DNA of 64,000 nucleotides from Cephalotus follicularis (taxonomy: Eukaryota; Streptophyta; Magnoliopsida; Oxalidales; Cephalotaceae), in NCBI GenBank assembly GCA_001972305.1, contig BDDD01002234.1, positions 1 to 64,000 on the forward strand. The letters are read 5' to 3'. The notes beneath the pieces were generated by a model, which saw nothing but the letters and a program-made list of their open reading frames with translations, made no database searches and had not been told where the DNA came from. Positions 22,139 to 34,266 of the stretch are shown piece after piece (positions within the stretch are counted from its first letter, which is position 1; each line of letters begins with the position of its first letter). Both the position numbers and the translations under genes were made by a program.

Positions 22139-22903
22139 ACTGACGGACAGTCCGAGCGTACGATCCAGACTCTAGAGGATATGTTACGGGCTTGCATGAT
22201 TGATTTTGCTGGGAGTTGGGAGGATCATCTGGCATTGATTGAGTTCTCCTACAACAACAGTTTCCACACCAGCATTGGAATGGCTCCCTATGAAGCTTTA
22301 TACGGGAGGAAATGCAGGTCACCTATTTGTTGGAATGAAGTAGGTGAGAGACAAGTGCTGGGACCGGACTTGGTGCAAGAGACCACTGATAAAGTGGAGA
22401 TGATCAAGAAGAGACTGCTAGCTGCACAGAGTCGGCAGAAGAGTTACGCCGACAGCAAGAAGAGAAAGCTTGAGTTTGAGAAGGGAGATCATGTTTTCTT
22501 GAAGATCTCACCTTCGAAGGGGATATACCATTTTGGCCTTAAAGGGAAGTTAGCTCGGAGGTACATTGGACCTTACGAGATACTGGAGAGAGTGGGGGAG
22601 GTAGCATACCAGATTGCACTACCGCCTAGCTTGTCGGTCGTGCATAACGTATTTCATGTTTCCATGTTACGGAAATACGTACCCGACCCATCTCACATTC
22701 TGAGCTACGACCCTGGATTCATCAGTCCAAGATTGACATATGAAGAAAGGCCAACGAGGATAGTGGATCGCACAGAAAAGGTTCCAAGGAACAAGACCAT
22801 CCCTATGGTCAAAGTGTTGTGGCGTTTTCACGGAGCGAAGGAGGCTACGTGGGAACGTGAGGAAGAGATGAAGGAGCCATTTCCCCACCTTTTTGAAATG
22901 TAA
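22139..22903 (+). pseudogene. pol: Integrase C-terminal and chromodomain-like part of G3
   Basis: Starts in TDGQSERTIQTLEDMLRACMIDF just after the core deletion. It continues with the open stretch FSYNNSFHTSIGMAPYEALYGRKCRSPICW, the GPY/F-type module ([32 protein letters not shown]), FHVSMLRKYVPDPSHIL and the chromodomain-like end VKVLWRFHGAKEATWEREEEM. Stop at 22901-22903. The C-terminal module contacts DNA and chromatin. This stretch alone cannot catalyse integration, so any mobility of G3 after the deletion would need integrase supplied in trans. Confidence 0.9.
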
Positions 22904-22936
22904 TGTAAGGGCTAAATTCGAGGACGAATTTTCTTT

Positions 22937-22949
22937 AAGGAGGGAGGAA
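22937..22949 (+). promoter_or_regulatory. Polypurine tract of G3
   Basis: AAGGAGGGAGGAA immediately before the 3' LTR; preceded by the TTCGAGGACGAATTTT stretch (22918-22933) shared by all gypsy elements here. Confidence 0.9.
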
Positions 22950-25485
22950 TGTAATAACCGCAAATTCATTTCGTGTACATTGTAATAATAATTAATAAAA
23001 TGTGCACTCATTTGAATTTAATGTCCAGTTGTTATAATTCTTGTGTTTGATAAATTCTTGGAATAGAAATTTAATTGGAAATTTAAAGAATTGATTTTTG
23101 GTGTTAAACCGCTAACGCCTGGAATCACACCGTCGACGCTTTAAGACCTGGCATGTGTCAAAACGCACCATTGAAGACTGGGTTGGGCGCCAACCGTCGA
23201 CTTTAAAACGCTCCGTATAAATGCCTGAGGGCGCATTAAGCGCCGACGCCCAAGTCTAACAGTCGACGCTTTGGTCGTGATCTGGCGCAGAACACTTGTC
23301 TGTTGGCATGGAATTTAAGAGTTAAATAAGGGGACGTGTTAACCATGCAAAGAGGTCTTTACCAGCTGTTGGTAACACCAGAACTAAGGCCTTGCATGCC
23401 TTCCTTCAACCTGCAAAACCTGCACAATCTACAAAGAACAAAATGAGTGCATGCATGTGAAGTGAGAGAGTGTGCAAGGGAGTAAAGGGGAAACTGACGA
23501 AAATCGAAGGCACGAGTTGAACTCTTATATCAGCTGGTGTTTGAACTATTTGAGTGGTAGAAACACTGGGAGAATTGTGTGACCAACTGGACAATTATTG
23601 GAGGATTGCTAGAGGAGGAAGGAGCTTGAAACAAAGAGGGGAAAGTTTGGAACATCACCTGGATTTGGTAAGTAACCGAAATTCATTGTTGTTGTTATGG
23701 TTAACAATTATGGAGGCAGATTAAATTAGATATGCATTGTTGACAAACGTTTAGGGAGAGAATCTAGGATTTAGAACTTGAACTTGTTATGTTGTTCAAA
23801 GAGATGGGGCTTAGTGATTATAAGATTTTGTTCAATTCCTTGATGCTTTCATGGTTAGATGACTATTTAATCTACTGAATTCGTATCTAAAACCTGTAAA
23901 CATGCATGATATAGATTAATCTTGCTGGATTTGGAAGCTTTGTTGGTGAAAAGCTTGTATAACACAAAGTGAAAGATCACTTCCAAATTGATCTTGGGAT
24001 AGCATTTGAGGTAGGGGATTTAGACATGTTTTTGAACATATAACATGTGTAGTATGTTATGATAGTTGATACTTGGTTGCATGATGAATTGTACTGAGTT
24101 TAAATTGATTTCCATGCATCCCCTGTTTTGAAACCGCTCCTGGGATTCGTATGAAACCCAGAAGCGTTGACGCTTATAATGTAACTGTCGACGCTTTAAT
24201 ACGAAAATGGAATAGTAATGCTTAGAATGTCGACGCTCAAACTGTGTAATGTCGACGCCTAGTGTTTAACCGTCGACGCTTAAATACTAACTGTCGACGC
24301 TTTAGACCAGAAGATATAGAAAATTATAAATTGATCAGATGAATTGATTGTGGTTGCAAACATCCCTGATATGTTATATTGTAATCATTATTACTGTTAT
24401 TGGGTGAAATTCTACAGATATACATACATAATCACGGATTTACCAACTTAATGCTTAAAGCATAAACAATGGTTTTGTAAGCGGTTTTCTATTTGAAAAT
24501 CTTCTTATACCAACTGATATTTTCCTCTCACTAGAGCCACTGTTACTGTTTTGTTCTCCAATCGAGAACCACAACTGTAATGATATCGTTTCCCTCATAT
24601 GAGATGTACGATCACTGAAATGTTTTATGTTTCTAAAGAAACCATTGATATTGCATATTATTTATATATGTAGTATTATTATTACTGAATTGCACTGAAT
24701 GAATTGATTGTCTATGCCTGTCGTAGTTTAGTGATGGAGGATATCACTGACTACGGATGTGATTCTGGGTGCCAGGAGTTGGCCAGAGCATCACCCTTAC
24801 TGTCTGCATTGCAGATTTTAATTGTTAAACTACCCGCCAACGCCAGTAGTAAATGTTACCTACCTGTCATCTTTGGAGTAAAGGTGATAGTTAGGTGGTG
24901 CACAGTTGGTGCTAGGAGTTAGCGACAGGTGACACCCAAACCACTGTATGAATTGATTGTACCCTTGTGCGGTATTCTTGCATATGTACTATCTATGGCC
25001 ACTTGGCATGATTGCGTATCTATTAGAAATAATTACATATGCCATTTCATTATCTGTCTTACATATTTACATGTATAGTTTCTTCTACATGCTTTATCTA
25101 CCTACTTAGCCAAGTGAGGACAATGACTAACACCCTACAATTTCAGATTGAGCAAAGACTTGGGGATTGCTGCTGAAGCTTGGAGAGCTTCTTATTTTTT
25201 TTCGATACTAAGGTTGTTATTTCCGTATGTTGTACTGTAGTTGTACTGAACGGATCACACTCCGTGTACTGTTGTATTTTCTTCCTTCTGTTAAGGATAA
25301 TATTTGACTTGTACCCGCACGTAGTATGGGATGCGTGCGGACGGTTGTATTTATATTCCGGCTTATTGACTGCTTCCGCATATGGTTTATATACTGTTGA
25401 ATGAAATGCTGGAATGTATGTTTAATACTGATATCACCATATATGCTTGTCGTAATGATATGGAACCGAATAACGGGGTGTGACA
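22950..25485 (+). repeat. 3' LTR of G3 (2,536 bp)
   Basis: Begins TGTAATAACCGC, ends GGGGTGTGACA, followed by CAGCC. Box cores at 23111, 23132, 23196, 23242 and 23262, then 24166, 24187, 24229, 24251, 24272 and 24293: the same spacing as in the 5' LTR. Four boxes differ between the two LTRs, all by transitions. Confidence 0.95.
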
Positions 25486-25490
25486 CAGCC

Positions 25491-25592
25491 AAACAATCTT
25501 CCTAGAGACATTGTCTAGACCCAGCATCTTGGAAGCGAAACGGATCAATAATGTTGCAGTCAAAGCAAGTTCGATGGACTCTGTACATAAAT
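25491..25592 (+). pseudogene. pol: T1 pol, right part
   Basis: After the second CAGCC copy, the frame of T1 resumes. Removing G3 and one CAGCC joins WKDS to QTIFLETLSRPSI, and the frame ends near SSMDSVHK followed by TAA. Tat-type elements have similar sequence after the second RNase H. This supports T1 as the insertion target of G3. Confidence 0.7.
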
Positions 25593-26433
25593 AATTATTA
25601 TAATGTATAATATTGCATGGTGGTACTGTTCACTATTATAAGGCCTATATGGTTGTCCAATTCAATAATTGGTTCAATGGAGGCCCGAGGTAATAATGAC
25701 TCATTGTCTTATAAGGCCCAATTGATTATTGAAGCCTAATGAATGTCCAATTCAATAAAGGCCCAATATGCTTATGGACGCCAGAGTTTTAACGCATTGC
25801 TGAAATAGACTAAGGAACGTTCTTTTCTTTTCTTCTAGAGAGTTCGACTCTCATTGATATGCTCCTCGCCTCCTGAGTTGAAGAGAAAGAACAGGGAGAA
25901 GACAAAGAAGAAAGAAGACGCAGAAGAATAGAGAAATGGTGAAAGAAAAGGAAGAAAAGAAAGAGAAAAAGAGAGAGGGAGATACGGGGGCATTTTTATG
26001 CCAGGCGCATTTTTTCACGATGCCAGGCGAAAGGAGAGAGAGAGATGCCAGGCATGCGAGCTACCGTTCGCCATTGTCGCCAGCCGGTTATAGCAAGAGT
26101 GAGACACGGCGATCTCATCACCGTTGCTACCTTTCCTCTCTCCGTCATCTTCACTTCTTCTCCCTGCATACCAAAGCTTGCTGGCACAAGAGGAAGCTTG
26201 AGGAAGCTCTGTTGACGCGAGAAGCAAAGAAGATAAGCTCTGTTGGTGATTGAAGCAGAGAAAGGGAAACCCAGTGGCAGAAGAAAAGTAGCAGTCGATG
26301 GCGCCGCTACAACAAGTCCTTCCAATTTTGCAAGCTGCTGTTAACAAGTACAATATCCATATTACATGTTCTTTGAAATGGATTGAATTTGATTTTTTTC
26401 CTTTGTTCGTCGAACCCTTGTTTTGGTCAATCC

Positions 26434-26888
26434 ATTGACGCTTGGCTAATAGCGTCAATGCCTAGCATTGTCCAGTCAACGCTTATGGGTGGCCAGCCGA
26501 CACTTTGTACGCTTTAAGCGTCGACTCCTTCAGTAAACCATTAAATTTGCATTGATCACAACGGATGACGCTTTGCTCTTGGTTCAGCACTTTGGGCATG
26601 AAATGCGCATAGCGGCGACGCTTTCGTAAAGTGTTGACACTTTGCAAGAAAACCGTCTACGCTCTAAGAGTGCTCTGTCATCGCTTTGTTTTGAGCTGTT
26701 GACACCCAATCCTAGCTGCCATGCCTTGGCTCATGAAGTTGACCTTTGTAGCGACCAGTTGCCGGTTTACCTTAGTTGTCAACGCCTTGAGGGCAACCAG
26801 CTGACGCTTAAGACTAGCTGTCAATGTCCTGGCTAAGTGAAATCAACGCTTTGAGAGAGAGCTGTCGATGCCAAGGTAACCAGTAGAC
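26434..26888 (+). repeat. TCGA-type box array in L4
   Basis: Cores (GTCGAC, GTCAAC, ATTGAC, GCCGAC and similar) at 26434, 26454, 26475, 26496, 26520, 26551, 26564, 26614, 26633, 26655, 26678, 26698, 26738, 26778, 26800, 26820, 26842, 26864 and 26883. Most steps are 19-24, with two of 40. Downstream, 27046-27085 has more (GTCGACGCG, ATCGACGC, GTCGACGC). Confidence 0.8.
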
Positions 26889-27289
26889 GTGCAATGTTTT
26901 TCTTTATGTTTATGCGCTAATTAGCATAATGCATTAATGCGAGCTTAGAATCTGTCGACACCCAAGTTAAGATGTAGATGCCTTGGGGTTGAATCAGTCA
27001 ATGTGTAAGTGTTCCCTTACCTTTTGTGCGCTAAGCAGTCCAACATGTCGACGCGAACCATCGACGCACATATAGTACGTCGACGCTAAACATTGCAATA
27101 CAGCGCCGACTATTGAATGCCGAGCAGACCTGTCCTTAAGGCTGCCAAGCAGACTTGTCCTTAAGGCTATCGAGCAGACTTGCATTATTGAATGCAGAGC
27201 AGGTGAATCTATGGTGAATTCTACTCAGCGAGGGATTGTTATGGAATGGATCATTATGGAACATCTTGTTATGGAATGGATTGTTATCG

Positions 27290-27520
27290 ATTGTATCGTT
27301 ATCGGACTAGGACCTACGATGGACTAGTCTATCGGACCAGGACCTTCGAGGGACTGGGATTATATTGTTATCAGACTAGGGCCTACAAGGGACTAGTATA
27401 TCGGACCAGGACCTTCGAGGGACTTGGATTGTATCGTTATCGGACTAGGACCTACGAAGGACTAGTATATCGGACAAGGACCTTCGAGGCACTGGGATTG
27501 TATCGTTATCAAACTTATCG
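27290..27520 (+). repeat. 69-bp tandem repeat in L4
   Basis: Three copies of a unit containing GACTAGGACCTAC and GGACCAGGACCTTCGAGG. GACTAGG starts at 27305, 27374 and 27443, a 69-base period (23 codons), which keeps a spurious frame open (27246-27686). Confidence 0.85.
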
Positions 27521-27539
27521 GCTAAGATCTTTGGGAACT

Positions 27540-27715
27540 AGTAATCGTATCATATCTTTATGGATTGTATCGTTATCGAATCGTATCGTATCGGTATCAT
27601 ATCGTTATGGATCGCATCATTATGGATTGTATCGATATCGTATCGTTATGGATCGTATCGATACCGTATCGTTATGGATCGTATAGTTATCGTATCGTTA
27701 TGGATGGTATGGTTA
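27540..27715 (+). repeat. TATCGTTATGGATCG short tandem repeats
   Basis: Degenerate repeats of TATCGTTATGGATCG/TATCGATATCG directly after the 69-bp repeat. Confidence 0.8.
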
Positions 27716-27734
27716 TGAAATGATGTGATATGTG

Positions 27735-27853
27735 CTTAACTACTTATATCTGTTGGTATGGGATAGTATATATATTTAGTTAGCCTCTAGATGGTTAACT
27801 GCTTATATATGCTAGAATGGGACAGTATATATATTTAGTTAACCTCTAGATCG
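27735..27853 (+). repeat. 59-bp tandem duplication
   Basis: Two copies of a unit starting near CTTAAC/GTTAAC and containing GTATATATATTTAGTTA; TTAAC at 27736 and 27795. Confidence 0.8.
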
Positions 27854-28530
27854 TTATCAGATGAATGAGTTAGCATGTTATGAATGTGAATTGCTAATAT
27901 TATGGCTTATGAACATGTATGCATCTCGTGGCATCATATGTATATTTGATTCATTCTTATTATGTGCAGCACATGTATATCTACTGCATTTCTATACATT
28001 CCTTGCATATGTATATTGTACACAACCTTCGGGTTCCTGACCCATTCATTGTAATGGATGGGGTCAGGTACAGGTAATGCTTGAAGGTAAACAAATGGGT
28101 CAAAACACAACAAGGATCAAATGACAATGTATCTCCTCCGACCTACCTTGTATAAAAGTGGTTATTGTGAATGAACAGATGTATAGGATTTCCTATTAAA
28201 TATTTATTTGACCTGCCGGCTTGTGGCAGTGCTTAAGATATATATGTGTGTTGATGTATTGGTTATAGATGGATTCATCATTTGAGGTATTTAGATGATT
28301 AGCTCCGCATGTGTATTGTATAATTCTGGATTTCCTCCTACGGGTGTGTGGTTTGCTGAGGGTTGAGCCCAATATATGAACTGTGTTTTCTTTACAGGGG
28401 GCATAGATCTGATAAACGGATACTACATGCCCGATTTTTGTAAAATTATAAGAGTTAGATTATATATATGATTGATTATTCTGCTTGTATGACTTTGATT
28501 TAAAGTTTTAAATTTATACCCACCACTAAT

Positions 28531-31513
28531 ATCCTGTGCATAGGATGCTATGCTTTAATAATGCTTACATATGTCTCCTAACCACGGGGAATATACAGGC
28601 ATTGATTGGGTATGACAGGTTTATGGTAGAGATAGGTGAGTGTGCAAGATTGAATCCACCACTCCAAGTAAAAGGGAAAGATGCTCATATTGATTGGTCA
28701 TTGGATGAAATCCCTAACCAGGTTAAAAGCAGTAATATGCAGTAAGTGTCCAGATATCACTGGTTCATATTAGAGGGGCACTTCTAATATGACGGGGCTA
28801 ATGATATTATATCATGGTACCTATCAATTAATCTATTATGGTTTGACTATATCCATGCCCTAGATTTAATTAGAGCATTGGCGATGGAAGGATTAAACAT
28901 AAACCTACTTGTATTTTATGGTTCAAAGTAAATTCATATTACCTGGGGTTAGTATGCATTGCTAGAAGTCGATGCTGATTAGTAAAATGCCTGAGACAAT
29001 TTGATAACCTATCCGGAGGAAAAAGAATTAAAAGCGTTTTAATCTAGAATTCCAATTAGAATGATTTTCATGTGATGAAAACTACCTAATTGATGGATTG
29101 TAGGATTCACAATTTAATTCTACAGCTAGAATAATAATGAACCTATAGGGTCGCACACAATACAAGTGTCGATCTCTAATACCGGGTATGAAGGAAATGA
29201 ATTAGGGTTACACACTAATTAAATCATGAGATGATTTAATTAAAGGAAAATTTCGGCCATGACTTGGTCTTTTGACTTAGTCCATTTCTTAAAGGTTAAG
29301 ATATTTAGATATTTCCTTGAGCTTATCTTCTCATTTATATAACTTACTAGCATAAGTGAAAAGGAGATACTAGTCCCTTCTTTTTGTGTACTTTCGGTTG
29401 AAATAGAGAGAGAGTAAGAAAGAGTTCTTCTTTCATCGTTTGGCTTGGAAAACTTGAGAAGAAAAGAAGGAGAGACCTTGGAGATCACTTGGTGTGCAAC
29501 ACCTTGAAGTCTTTCCTACACCTTGAAGCTTAACTTGAATCAAAAGGAACTTGAAGGAATGAGTGGCTCCTTGATGTGAGTTCTAGTCTTCCTTTAATGT
29601 TAGATTTGATTTCCTTTGTGTAAGGCTCATAAGGGGTTATGGTCCAATTTAGGTCATAGGTACATTAGGGGTTCAATTTTAATTTTTTGTCCAATATCTC
29701 CAAAGTCAAGGAACATCCTAAGAATCTATGTCCATAATTGTCCATACCAAGGCCAAGGATCACTAATTAAACATTCAATTGAACCATATAAACACCAAGC
29801 ATGCCATATAAAGTCACAGGTGGGCTAGGGTTTCCCCAACCCTAGTTTTGGCCCCAAGGTAAAATTAGCCTAGGGTTTGCACACCAAAACCCTAAACTGT
29901 TGGAATGGCTCTATGCAGAAGAAAGTTATTGGAACAATTTAGGGTTACATTTTAAAAAATTTCATCTAACAAGTCTCAAGTCAATGAGACATTCTAAACC
30001 CCTAAACCCATATTTGTCCCAATAGGCTCATGGATCACTAATTAAGCTTTCAAATGAACCATACTAATATTCCAAGAATCTAGGTTTCGTCCATGGAGGG
30101 ATAGGAATTCCCTAACCCTTCATACACACTCAATTACATGGATTAGGGACACAAAACCCTTAAACCACAACCTCCAAAATCTGAACCCTAGGAATGAAAA
30201 CCATTTGGATTTTCTAGGGTTTATACAAAGAAACATTAGGGATTGTATAGGGTATACAAACCTTAGCCCAAACCCGAAATTCCAATTGCACAATACACAT
30301 ATATACAAATCCTAAATTAGAAGGATTAGAAACCATTACCCATGGTCTTCCACTCCTTCCATCAAGTGCTCCCTCTACACTTTGATCCAAGCATCCATCT
30401 CCTCCATATTGCTCCATGAATATGCTTACTCAAACATGTAGAAAGGATGTAGGCTCAAGTGTTTAAATCCTATACTAAAATCACTCAAGATAAAGGTTGG
30501 ATGCAAAGCACAAACAACTTCCACCTACAGTGATCATGAAGGGTGAAAGGAAATTGGTTTGTTCTTCACTCTTCATGAGCACCAAGCTCACATATTTTCT
30601 TCTTCAAGAAGAGAAGAAAGAAGGCAAGAGAAGGAATAGAGAAAGAGAGAGCATCCCGTGGGTTTCTTGGAGAGAGCCAAAAAATATGTGGTGTGTGTTA
30701 TTGTGAGATATTTTTATAAGACTTGACTTTACCAAGTCAAGTCTTTACTTAGCCACCAAGCTAAGTCTTTACTTAGCCATTAAGCAAATGAATGAAAACA
30801 TTTTCTCTCTCTCTTTTAAACACCACATGGGTGTCCAAAAGGATCATTAAAAATGCCTCAAAAAATTCGGCCAAAAGGAACATTACACATGCACCTTTGA
30901 AAAGTCTACAAAAGTGGGCTTAGCATATTTACAATAATGCCATAAATGAAATCACTTTGGGTCAACCATGATCTAAGTCATATCAAGGCATAAATTCAGC
31001 CCAAATGGGATGGTGAATCCCTAGCCCAATATTATATAAGACCATAAGCTCTCTCCCCAAACTAATTCCCAAGTGCATTTGTTAGTGGAAACAAACAACT
31101 CTTTGCTTGGAACATTTCATTATGGTGATGCTTGAACTCATTTCAGTGAAATGATATGTTCAACAAATAAAATGCTCACTAGCAAAGTAACATCTTCCTC
31201 AGATGTTATCCTTTCACTAAATGATATGCCACTCGACATATCAACCTATTCTAAAATCAGGCGGGATCCGAAAGCCAGATTGGTTCCCAGTACAAATGAT
31301 ATATTCCCAGAAATCCTAGAATTCTGGTACGACTATCCTGATAGTCCAAAACTATCCTATAGCCCCTCTGTGATCACCAGTCACCCCCGGATACACGTAT
31401 ACCACGTCTATCATTTGTTAACCAGTTAAACCTGTACTTTATCACCGTCATCGGCATATGTGTCGCATATCCCTCATCATCTCGACTCCGACCGCGACTA
31501 GGGTTTGGATTAA
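28531..31513. other. Unclassified repeat-like sequence, no supported gene
   Basis: A/T-rich, with short frames only. 28530-28745 holds a small frame (GYDRFMVEIGECARL...) I do not recognise. 28990-29600 resembles a copia LTR end in style (GGGTCGCACACAA, leader-like purine runs), which is a guess. 29820-30480 is rich in AACCCTA words. 30330-30640 resembles 32580-32760 (both have the AGTGCTCCCTC...ACACTTT and CACCTA..GTGATCA segments), so one family contributed to both. Confidence 0.4.
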
Positions 31514-32992
31514 TGTCACGCCTATCTAAAATGCGATAACTATAATTCTACGAACACATTGAGACTATCGGGAGACATCATAGGAAACCTTGTTTCCATC
31601 TCCCAAGTGCTTGGCCAAGACTTTCAAGTCTTTGATGGTCACAGATGCTATAGAGCTTATAACCTTCAACACAGGTGTGATGATCCCATCTTGCGCACTC
31701 GCCCATACATCTCAATGTAGCTCCCACAAGACCCAGAGACAACCCTTTTGCCAGCACGTGGCTAGTGCTGGGGAAGGTGGAAACCAAAGCCAAGCGGTTA
31801 CTACACAATGCATGCCAGCCGCTCAGGTCTAAGGATACAACACGAGTCTTAAAGTACCCACTAGTCTCCTTTGACTAAACACTACCGAGACAAATAGGAG
31901 TCCTAATGACAGAGGTGTTGACTTTCCAAATAGGTAACCTATGGTGGGTCGGTTCAGTGATGCTCTCTAGCACGCACCCCGCATCAGGTTTAGGGTAAAC
32001 CCAAATGGCAATGAGATGATCCATCCTCCCCAACATCGGGAGCAAGCATAATATGGCAAGTATTTACGATTCATCAATTGCCCTAAGAAAGTGAACCTAT
32101 GACTTGGAACTTTTGTCAGAAGGGAGTAAGGATCTCATTCTCATAACCTCTCAAGCATGAGATCCAACCCCTCGAACGACAGGGCACTATATGTGTATTC
32201 AGTTGACATGGTAATCAACTGATCCGATTCAACGGTTTAGCATTGTACATATAGCTAAGATGCCAATCTTTCATAAATATGCACTATTTAACATGAATGA
32301 AACTAAGAATGTATTGACTAAGAGTGTATCATATGTTAAGAACATATGTCTGCAATCATCTCTTTGCTTACGGGGACACCCCTATCTAACATAAACTAGA
32401 AAATGCTTAAAGTCTCTATACCAAGACCTAAGCTACCCATGACAACAACATACACAAACCTTAAAGGTTTGTTAGGGTTTCTTATTGAAACCACAAGGGT
32501 TTGGCTAGGGTTACATAAAACCCTAGCAACCTAAAACAAAAAGGCCAAAAGAAAGGGAGAAGAAAAGAAGAGTTAAGATGCCATTACCAATGTCTTCAAC
32601 TCATTCATTCTAGTGCTCCCTCAACACTTTAGCTCCAAGATCCTTGTCCTCCAAACAAACTCCAAAAGCCACAATGTGTGAGTTATCTCCACCTATTGTG
32701 ATCAATGGAGGGTGAGAGGAGATTATGTGTTGTGTTATTTCAAAAAACCTTAACATTTTTATGTCTTTTAATGGTGGACTTTAGAGAAGAAAGGAGAAGG
32801 AAGAAAAAGATAGCAAAAACCACGGGTGAGAAAGGAGAGAGAGAGAGAGGTTTGTAAGATTAAGTTAAGTATGTAATGAGACTCATGTCTATTATTCTCT
32901 CTTTCCCCAAAATGGTCGGCGCATGACACAAGGAATGGCCCTCCTTTCCTTCACCCATAACAAGCCATACTTGTGTCATTAGTGGCCCATAA
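31514..32992 (-). repeat. L5: LTR-like repeat (minus strand)
   Basis: Starts TGTCACGCC, the usual reversed gypsy LTR end. 31640-32400 is clearly related to 46860-47607 in the same orientation (both include CTCGCCCATACATC, ACAATGCATGCCAGCCGCTCA and AATTGCCCTAAGAAAGTGAA). Its right part is purine-rich (32780-32860), as in LTR leaders. S2 begins at 32993, so S2 may have inserted here; bases before it are CATAA. Confidence 0.55.
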
Positions 32993-33113
32993 TGTTGACG
33001 TTTTAGTCTCAATCCTAGTTTTGATGATAACATATTTGCTTTTTAACAAGTTTATTTTATGTGCAAGATACTTTCAATCTCACAAAAGGCAAAAAGACAT
33101 TTTTACATAAAAG

Positions 33114-33720
33114 ACATCGACGCTATTGAAGGAAGACATCGACGCCTTTGAAGAACCAGGAGTTACAGGTGGTTATTCATGAAAGACAAAGACATCGATC
33201 CTTCTCTCCAAAGACATCGACGTCCTTAGCACCTAAAGTTATAGGTCATTTTTCACTAAAGACTTCGATCCCTTTCAGAGAAGACATCAACGTCTTTAGC
33301 TCAGAAAGTTACAGGCAATTTTCATTCAAAGGCATCGATCTATTTCAGAGAAGGCATCGACTATTTAACTCAAAGACATCGATCCCTTTACAAAGACATC
33401 GATCCCTTTATGCCAAAAAGTTACAGGTCATTTTTGAAGAAAAGCATCGATCAGTTTCTATGAAGATATCGACGTCTAATCAAAAGACATCGATCCCTTT
33501 ACAAAGACATCGATGTGTTTCTCATAACTTTTATGTTTCCAGAACAGACATCGACGCCCATTAAAGGCATCGATGTGTTGCTCATATCTTCAAAGACTGG
33601 CGACAACTCCAGAAAAGACATCGACGCCATTTATAGACATCGACGTCTTTCAACAAAAATTACGCCCTGGATGCTCGCAACGGCTAGTTAACTGGTAAAG
33701 ACATCGACTGCTTTGCTCCA
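33114..33720 (+). repeat. ACATCGATGT box array in S2 LTR
   Basis: Cores ATCGAC/ATCGAT at 33116, 33138, 33194, 33216, 33264, 33286, 33334, 33356, 33378, 33398, 33446, 33468, 33489, 33509, 33550, 33569, 33620, 33639 and 33713. Adjacent steps are 19-22; pairs recur every 70 bp in the first part because the 48-bp spacer (with AGTTACAGG) is itself repeated. Complete palindromes include ACATCGATGT (33507-33516). Confidence 0.9.
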
Positions 33721-33808
33721 ACGGCTACATAACAGAGTTTACAGCAAATCATCAGTTTTTCAAATCTAAATCTCCATGATTTAAGCAACGGATACATGGA
33801 TTGTTTGG

Positions 33809-33820
33809 CTATATAAAGGA
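33809..33820 (+). promoter_or_regulatory. TATA box of S2 LTR
   Basis: CTATATAAAGGA, about 95 bp after the last box; a typical plant TATA element. Transcription would start about 30 bp downstream. Confidence 0.75.
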
Positions 33821-34266
33821 GGGTCCAAGTCTTCAGAAATCACCAAGAAACAAAGAAATCAAGCAATCAAGCAAAGTTACATTATACAAAGTTCAAAGTG
33901 CTCTTAGCTTCAAAGCTTTATTTTTTCTGAAGTTCTTTCTGTAATTATCTCTTGTTCTTTATTGTAAGCCAAACCTACTGAGAGGTTACATTGTAAACAC
34001 CTTACAAACACTTGTAAAAGAGGAGAGTGAATCCTCTAAAGGTATTGAGGTCAAGGTCTAGTGATTGAGGTCAATCATAAAACTGTGAGGTGTAACGAAT
34101 TGCTTCCTTAATCAATTCGAGCTAGTGGAAACTCAAGGAGCTCCCTTGGGAAAAGTGGACGTAGGCAAGAGTTAGCCGAACAACTCTAAAAACAGAGAAT
34201 CTTTCTACCCCTACTCTCTTTACTTTAATTTTTTATTTGTTTTTTATTGCTCTATTATTCAATTCA

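Larger units (their letters stand above)
15963..25485 (+). mobile_element. G3: full-length Ty3/gypsy Tekay/Del-like element, integrase core deleted
   Basis: LTRs at 15963-18518 and 22950-25485, PBS at 18522-18533, PPT at 22937-22949. Perfect target duplication CAGCC at 15958-15962 and 25486-25490. Gag-pol runs 18625-22903 with a few stops, one frameshift and an internal deletion. The first ~140 bases of the two LTRs differ at about six sites, so it is fairly young. Inserted in T1. Confidence 0.95.
25593..28530 (+). repeat. L4: LTR-like repeat, plus strand, gypsy type
   Basis: Layout is: A/T-rich start, purine-rich leader (25880-26050), box array (26434-26888), tandem repeats (27300-27853). 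The 28380-28460 segment matches, in reverse, 47770-47850 in the LTR of element F (shared CGGGCATGTAGTA context). It looks like a truncated LTR of the F family. Exact ends are uncertain. Open frames inside it are repeat artefacts. Confidence 0.6.

Noticed and set aside
25936-26253. Lysine/glutamate-rich frame that might be a small host gene
   Set aside because: Lies in the purine-rich leader of an LTR-like repeat; composition alone explains it.
27246-27686. 146-codon tyrosine/arginine-rich frame
   Set aside because: A product of the 69-bp (23-codon) tandem repeat in an LTR-like sequence.
31151-31429. 92-codon frame as possible host exon
   Set aside because: No domain or splice context recognised; lies between repeats.
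33148-33564. 138-codon frame rich in serine, histidine and arginine
   Set aside because: It runs through the box array of the S2 LTR; the repeat spacing keeps it open. No known domain and no independent support.
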